Positions 36,621-42,369 of a stretch of DNA of 42,369 nt are shown piece after piece. The DNA lies in contig WELB01000265.1 of assembly GCA_009602725.1 (NCBI GenBank), positions 29,941-72,309 of the forward strand, written 5' to 3'. Source of the stretch: Spirogloea muscicola (Eukaryota > Streptophyta > Zygnematophyceae > Spirogloeales > Spirogloeaceae). The notes below the pieces were generated by a model. It worked only from the letters and a program-made list of their open reading frames with translations, was not told the origin of the DNA and did no database searches. A program made the translations under genes and the position numbers. Numbering within the stretch: position 1 is the stretch's first letter; each line of letters begins with the position of its first letter.

Positions 36621-37323
36621 CCAGGAGGGTTGCCAGCATTGCTGGCGAACTGCTGCTCTCTACGGCTTGAATTACGCGGTGGCCTTCATTGAGGGCATGT
36701 CGAAGGCATGCACGTATATCTTGCGCTTTGGCAGCAGAGCTGCTGCAAAGATTGCTGGAAGACCAGGTTCCAGCAGAGTTGCCGTGATCATCTGCAGCTC
36801 TAACCTTGATGTCGCTGAGCGCTGCCCTCCACCTTGTTGCTGTCGTTACTACCTACTGTGGCCCGCAGCCGCGCCTCACTGACTCAGTCCCGCCTCCAGT
36901 CCCCAGTCCCTCAAGCTGCATGCCACCTCCATGCCTCGATGCTGTGCCCGTCTGACCCACCAACAATTGTGACTGGCCTCGAGACCGCGGTCATGGGGCC
37001 AGGGCTGCGTCGTCGTCGCCTTCAGCTGGCACTCGGTGCCGGATCACAGCACGCACAGCAGTGGTCAACAGCTTGGTGCCGATTCTCCAGCGAACACAAC
37101 TGGGAACGCCGCAAGGCTGCTCGCCAGGGCCGTCACAAGCCCGCGCTGCTTACGGCGGCGCTCGATCGCCGAGCGCCGGCCCGCAGGAAGAGGCTCAGCT
37201 GAGGCCGAGCGGCGGCCTTGGCTCGCGCAGCCAAGACTGTGGCGGCGGCGGCGTCGAGGGCAGCAACGGCGGCTGGGGGGAGCCAAGTGGCAAACGGGCT
37301 GTCCTCCAATCAATCTCCCTCTG

Positions 37324-37432
37324 TATGCACCTGGCTGGCTTTTTGCAGCCGCTCTTTAGAAATCAGCAGCCGCATTCTNGAGGGAGAGAGATAGAGAGAT
37401 AGAGAGGGAGAGAGAGGGAGAGGCGAGGGAAG
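37324..37432. repeat. Truncated 90-bp repeat copy, N, and GA-rich microsatellite
   Basis: 37324-37376 matches the reverse complement of the 6018-6200 tandem units (CTGGCTGGCTTTT, CAGCCGCT, ATCAGCAGCCG). N at 37379 separates it from GAGGGAGAGAGATAGAGAG-type repeats. The N probably marks another join. Confidence 0.7.
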
Positions 37433-37632
37433 GGGAAAGCAGAGGTTGCTGAGAAGCGTGGGGCCGGAGGGCGCCCTTCGGCGGCGGCGGCGGCAGCGGC
37501 AAGGCGGCAAGGCGGCGGCTGCCGGCGGGGGCCGGGCGCTCGGCACACGGCGGCGGCGGCAAAGTACAGCGGCACCGCCGTGGCTTAGCGGACCCGGCAA
37601 GCTGCGGAGCACAAGCCTCTGCCAGCGCCGCC

Positions 37633-40600
37633 ATGGTTGCCGGTGCGGCGCCGGAGCCCGAGGAGGGCGGCGAGGACTGCCGCCCCGTCGCGGCCGCTGC
37701 AGATGGAGGTGACGACGGCGCCGGCGCCAGCGGCACAGACAGAGGCTTGGGGGCTCGGAAGCAGCCACCGGTGGTTGCCGCCGCCGCGGCTGTGGCGGGC
37801 CTGGCGGTGGCGCTCGCCCTCGCGGGCCTCGCGACCGGCCTGGTGTCGCTGCCGTCGCTGGCGCAGCCGCCATCGAACGCCAGCTCCAGCAGAGACACCT
37901 GTGTTTGTCAGGTGTGAGATAAGCCTAATTGTGACATCGTTAGATAAGTGATTTCAATTATAAGCGGGTTATCTGTCAGCTGCCATTGCTGGCTTGGAGG
38001 GCCTCAGCTCAGCCCCTGCAGCGCCTGACGCTGTCCTTGCCGCCGTCACGGTGGCTGCCGCCCGTCGCTGCTGCCGCAGGCGCCATGGCTCTCGGGCCTG
38101 GTCGGGGACTGCTGCTGCGACTACGAGACGGCGGCCTCGCTCAACCGCAACGTGCTGCACCCCCTGCTGCAGCGCATAGTGGCGACGCCCTTCTTCCGCC
38201 ACTTCAAGGTGGGCACGGCCGCCCGCTGCCAATGCTGTTGCTGCTGCTGCCGTTGCCGCTGCCGCTGTGGTGCTCGATCAGGCTGCCAGTGGTGGGCACG
38301 CCGATGCTGTCAAACTTTTTCGCTCACCGCCGGCCTGTGCCGCCGCCAATCCTGGCGCAGGTGAAGCTGTGGTGCGACTGCCCCTTCTGGCCGGACGACG
38401 GCATGTGCCACCTGCGCGACTGCTCCGTCTGCGAGTGCCCCGAGGGCGATTTCCCGGAGCCGCTGCGCGGGCTGGGGCCGGCGGCGTCGCTGCGGCCGGC
38501 GACCGACGTGGCGTGCCAGGAGGGCAACCGCCACGCCGCCGTGGACCGCACGCTCGACGCTGCCGCCTTCCACAGCTGGCGGGAGGTCGACAACCCCTGG
38601 ACGGCCGAGGACGAGGCTGACGGAGGTCTGGCACTGCCGCCAACGCCAAGCACTTGCGCTGTCGCACCTGCTGCCGTAACAGTCGCAGGCTAGCTATACG
38701 ACTGCCGCTGAAATTGGCAGGTGACGCACTGCGTGCAGGCGATCTGACGTACGTCAACCTGCTGCTCAATTCCGAGGGATACACGGGCTACAAGGGCGAC
38801 TCGGCGCGCCGCATCTGGCAGGCCATATACGCCGAGAACTGCTTCAGTGGTAAGCCTTGGCCGGGTGGCAAGCTTGGGCTGCTACGATCGCACGCCAAGA
38901 TGCTCGTCAGTAATCAGTAGTCAGATTGGCAAGCAGTGCCTTGCTCAATTGAGCAAGGCACTGCTTGCCAATCTGACTCCATTTGTACCTAAAGCTTACT
39001 CTATTGGCGTGGCCTGCTGCCTGTCCTTCCCTGGATAGGCGGCCTGAACGACACGTGCACGGAGCGCCGTATCTTCTACCGCCTCATCTCAGGCCTGCAC
39101 ACCTCCGTGTCGACACACATCGCTGCTCACTACCTGCTTGACCAGGCGCAAGATCAGGTGCGCAGGCGGACTGCTGTTGCAGATAGTGTAACAATGAGAT
39201 TAGGTGTTGCTCTCTATACTTTATCGGGACTGTACTGAATCATTGCAGGACTTCACAGCTGAAGTTGCCCCACTCTGTAGCTCACTCCTCATCTTAACTT
39301 CCGTTTATGTATAGTCAACTCAGTGTGATTGATCATCAAAGTCAATGCCTTTAATAGGAAGTGTGCTCCACTGTGCTGCTGTCTTGCTATTCACCTATAT
39401 GTGGAGGCTAAAATTGATCACGAGGCGATTTGCTGATGATTGATTGCAGTGGGGTGAGAATCCTGCCATCTTCAAGGAGCGGGTCGCGGACGACCCGCAG
39501 CGTCTGCAAAATCTCTACTTCACCTTTCTGTTTGTGCTCCGCGCCGTTATGAAGGTCCGCTAACTCTAGCCTCACAGAGGCCAAAGGCAGAGCTTTTGCT
39601 TCCATGCCAGTAGAAAGACCAGTCAGAAGGGCATGTTAGCATTCTATTGTAGCTAGTACTGGCAAAGGTTATGGTCATGGAGCTGCACGCTCTCCAAGCT
39701 TCTGAACAAGCAGACCAGGCAGAGCGTTGCGTTGATAGCGTCAAGCCCGTAAGCTCTGCTTCATGCCGTCGTTGCAAGGAATACTTTGACAATGAGCTCA
39801 CCAACAGATCATAGCATACTGGCTCGGTCTGCAGGCTTCGGAGTACCTGTCACAGGCCGAGTACAGTACGGGCAACTCGGGGGAGGACGCGGAGACATCG
39901 GCGCTCATGGACCGCTTGGTGCATCACGAGCGCCTGCACGCGGCCTGCCCCGTGCCCTTTGACGAGGCACAAATGTGGAAGGGCGCCGATGGCCTGGAGC
40001 TTAAGCACCAGCTGCAGGGTCACTTCCGCAACATCAGGTGCACCAGTCATGCCCTTCACTCTTGAACAGCTCTAATGCTTGATGTTGAAATAGAGTTATT
40101 AATGCTCCTCATTGCCCTGACTCCACAAACGTCACTAGACTTTGATTCTTCCCATTCACACGCTTTGATGCCTGGATCAGCTTAATCTGTGGCATAAACT
40201 GGCGTTTGTATTCAGCACATTCTGTTATCACACTCCTTGTCAGCTGTGACGCATGGTGCAATGCATCTGCATAGAGCTGATTTGACGGGTGCCATGTGGT
40301 TGGGCAGTGCGCTTATGGATTGCGTCGGGTGCGAGAAGTGCCGGCTGTGGGGCAAGCTTCAAATCCTTGGCCTTGGCACCGCGCTCAAGATCCTCTTCTC
40401 AGTTGATGCTTCAAATTCTGAGGAGAGCGTGGTGAGTTCACCCTTGTAACAAGATGCATATGCGAATACAAGCAGCTGGCAGAGTTCTAATGCTGTCGCT
40501 GCTAAGTCTGATGTGATTGTCATGGAGGGCCCATCATTCCAAAGGAGCATTGCTTGCGGCCCGTTGCATGTTGGTTGGGCAGCTACATCTCTGGACACTG

Positions 40601-40870
40601 ACAGAACGTCTCACTTCTTCCTCTGTCCCTGAGTTGCAGCTCCATCTGCAGCGCAATGATGTGATCGCACTCATCAACCTCCTGGCACGCCTCTCGGAGT
40701 CGATCGAGCAGGCCTCCCGCTTTCTTGAGGTGCTGGGCAGCAGCGGTGGCAGCAGCGCTACAGATGCAACCGACATGGCGCCCTTGAGTTTGGCCCACGA
40801 TGGCGGCTCTAACGGCGGCAGCTCGGCGAAGGCCGGCCAGGTTCTCTTGGACTCAGTACTCCCAGCTTGA
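37633..40870 (+). CDS. ERO1: Endoplasmic reticulum oxidoreductin ERO1
   Basis: Nine phased exons: 37633-37911, 38080-38208, 38361-38625, 38739-38849, 39039-39157, 39450-39554, 39835-40037, 40308-40431, 40640-40870; about 521 aa. The N-terminus is acidic with a hydrophobic signal-anchor at residues ~47-72. [20 protein letters not shown] and [20 protein letters not shown] match plant ERO1. The shuttle disulfide is C152-x4-C157 ([15 protein letters not shown]). The FAD-proximal active site is CVGCEKC (C409-x2-C412-x2-C415). Other family blocks are [48 protein letters not shown] and [15 protein letters not shown]1 is the flavoenzyme that re-oxidises protein disulfide isomerase with O2 in the ER lumen. 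Intron 4 holds a perfect 60-bp palindrome. The start ATG (CCGCCATGG) is the first in frame. Confidence 0.95.
38919..38978. repeat. Perfect 60-bp palindrome in ERO1 intron 4
   Basis: AGTCAGATTGGCAAGCAGTG then CCTTGCTCAA is followed with no spacer by its exact reverse complement, so two 30-bp arms match at every position. Identity stops at the next flanking base. Confidence 0.97.
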
Positions 40871-41657
40871 GGAGTCGTTAACCCTCTGGATACGGCCCCC
40901 GGTCTGCTCAGATGCTCGTCACTTGCATTACACACGCTGTAGTGGCTATGCTTTGCCACACAGCCGAGAAATTTTTTCCATTGTATGTCTGGTGGATGCA
41001 GCTTGAGCAGCACCATCAGGCAGCTCTTGCTTGCTTGCTTGAATGTGTTGATGTGACGACAAGCTCATAATCAACGCCCTGACAGTTGGTCATTGACCAG
41101 AGCTCTTAATACTAAAAAGCGCACTGAAGTCACAGGCGCATGAGGAGCTGCTTTCGTCCTCTGTGATATGGCCATCTAGCATGACTTGCCAGTAATGAGC
41201 CTGAAAGTGCTAAGATGAAAAGCTCAGACAGCTCCTGCGACTGCCGGAATCGGAATAGGAATCGGCTGCTGTGCTACCGTGGACCAGGGAAGTGTAAGCT
41301 AACACTGCAGCTAAGCTCAAAGTTGGGGTAGATGGAAAGGCGACAATGACTTCAAGCACCTACGATACAGCTTGGCAAGCACATGCGTACAATGCATGCA
41401 GAGGCCGGCCAGTACTCAGTTGCAGGATAGGCCCTGCCGCTGGCGCCTTAGCCAACGTACGTGATGCATGCTCCTGCAAGCTGCACCTCCCCTGGTCTCG
41501 TCAGAGCTCAAGTTTCTATAAGACCAGGAGAGCGCGCCTCAGCGGGCACGTCAAAGTAGTGAGTCGCAGCCAGTCGTCGCTGCAGAGTGACATTGACACA
41601 AGGCTTTGGAGTGCAATGGGCTGCAGTCATGGCGCCAGGGGCGCCGCCTGATCTTGG
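40871..41657. other. Convergent spacer between ERO1 and SPC24-like gene
   Basis: 3' flanks of two convergent genes; nothing else recognised. Confidence 0.45.
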
Positions 41658-42249
41658 TCATGCCGCCGGCTGGGAGGCGCGCGCTGGCTCCAGCGGCGGC
41701 TGCTCGTCCAGGATGTCCCAGATGGCGTTGGTCACGTCGAAGGCCGAGCGCCCAGCAGTGGCGACCTCGAAGGGCCGCACGTCGGCGCCGGCCAGGACGC
41801 GGCCCGCCACGCGGCAGGGAGCGTCGGGGTCCCACGCGAGCTTCGACGCGTGCCCATATAGCGTCAGCTCGTGCCTGCGCCGCAGGAAGCGCCTGGAGTC
41901 AAGTGCTATAGCGTCGCCCAGAGCTTAGCTTCAAGACTCATCACCAATCAAGTGTCTAGATTCATAATGGTGCCAAGACGGTATGTATGACCACTTTGTA
42001 TCCATAATCACACTGGCAGCAAGTGCGGCGGCGCCAGTGGGCGCTCCATTTCACAGTTTCATCAACTGATTGTCATTACTTTATTATACTTTCTGACAAA
42101 GCAATTAGTGTGACCGTTTCGTAAGTCCAAAGTCACACTGGCAGCAGGTGCGGCCGACTCACAGCGTGCGGGGGGCCTCCTGGCGGGCGAGGCGCTGGAG
42201 GCGAGCAGCGCGGGCGCGCAGGGCGCCCTCCTCGGCGCGCAGCGCGGCG
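41658..42249 (-). CDS. SPC24: SPC24-like kinetochore protein (MUN-like), 5' truncated
   Basis: Two exons (minus): 42163-42249 (partial) and 41658-41892, joined in phase by a GTGAGT donor and a CTCCAG acceptor. The first holds the end of an Ala/Arg/Leu/Glu coiled coil (RAEEGALRARAARLQRLARQ). The second has LRFLRRRHELTLYGHASKLA, then WDPDAPCRVAGRVLAGADVR, PFEVATAGRSAF and DVTNAIWDILDEQ. A coiled coil followed by LY..........I.G.V......PFE.......F...N.IW fits the C-terminal globular domain of plant SPC24, a subunit of the NDC80 complex that joins microtubules to the inner kinetochore. Similarity is short, so the call is moderate. The exon is cut by an artefactual poly-A run at the window end. 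Confidence 0.6.
42007..42154. repeat. 24-bp direct repeat in SPC24-like intron
   Basis: TCACACTGGCAGCAAGTGCG at about 42008 and TCACACTGGCAGCAGGTGCG at about 42133 differ by one base and lie ~125 bp apart. Confidence 0.8.

Positions 42250-42369
<120 letters not shown>

Larger units (their letters stand above)
35612..37632. other. Spacer between UFC1 and ERO1
   Basis: No gene recognised. Contains a subfamily B repeat copy (36410-36620), a truncated copy of the 90-bp repeat ending at an N (37324-37379), and a GA-rich tract (37380-37432) upstream of the ERO1 start. Open frames at 36834-37359 show no domain. Confidence 0.45.

Noticed and set aside
38919-38978. microRNA precursor
   Set aside because: The palindrome has no loop and perfect arms, unlike a miRNA hairpin, which needs a terminal loop and usually mismatches.

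Overview
This is a eukaryotic, intron-rich nuclear window whose gene content belongs to the green lineage, most probably a streptophyte (charophyte-grade) alga. The argument for that is inference from gene content: a CRWN/NMCP lamina-like protein, a homeodomain-SAWADEE (SHH) protein, a PC-esterase (TBL-type) protein, a DUF266/GT14 glycosyltransferase, and plant-type TTTAGGG telomeric motifs. Coding exons are very GC-rich, while introns and spacers are closer to balanced. Almost every intron I could phase is GT-AG.

Thirteen loci can be read, left to right. (1) A USP22/Ubp8-type ubiquitin protease (+, 1268-3671, cut at an N). (2) The 3' part of a GPI-anchored pepsin-like aspartyl protease (+, ~3750-4737). 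(3) An SHH homeodomain-SAWADEE gene (+, 6257-8079). (4) VAP27-like VAP (-, 8327-10271), head-to-head with (5) a GT14 glycosyltransferase (+, 10457-13139). (6) A giant CRWN-like coiled-coil gene (-, 14275-21917, 5' end lost in Illumina adapter plus poly-A). (7) A repeat cluster (21983-23000). (8) A PC-esterase gene (-, 23527-25458, 5' end lost in poly-T and a 765-base gap). (9) A complete U11/U12-20K minor-spliceosome gene (+, 26346-27822). (10) RTF1 of the Paf1 complex (-, 28890-33213), head-to-head with (11) UFC1 (+, 33853-35611). (12) ERO1 (+, 37633-40870). (13) The 3' part of an SPC24-like kinetochore gene (-, 41658-42249).

The gene models for SHH, VAP, PC-esterase, U11/U12-20K, RTF1, UFC1 and ERO1 were built exon by exon, and every junction has matching phase, so they are well supported. 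There is no operon logic, but there is a chromatin theme: RTF1 promotes H2B ubiquitination, USP22 removes it, SHH reads histone methylation, and CRWN organises the nuclear periphery.

The spacers and some introns carry an unrecognised dispersed repeat family. Its copies encode a conserved C-terminal peptide ending in LLTRGY-stop or YVLTRGY-stop. One pair forms a ~245-bp-armed foldback inside UFC1. A perfect 60-bp palindrome sits in an ERO1 intron. Several features are assembly artefacts (adapter, homopolymers, single-N joins) and are flagged as such. Coordinates of splice sites are hand-counted and may be off by one or two bases.
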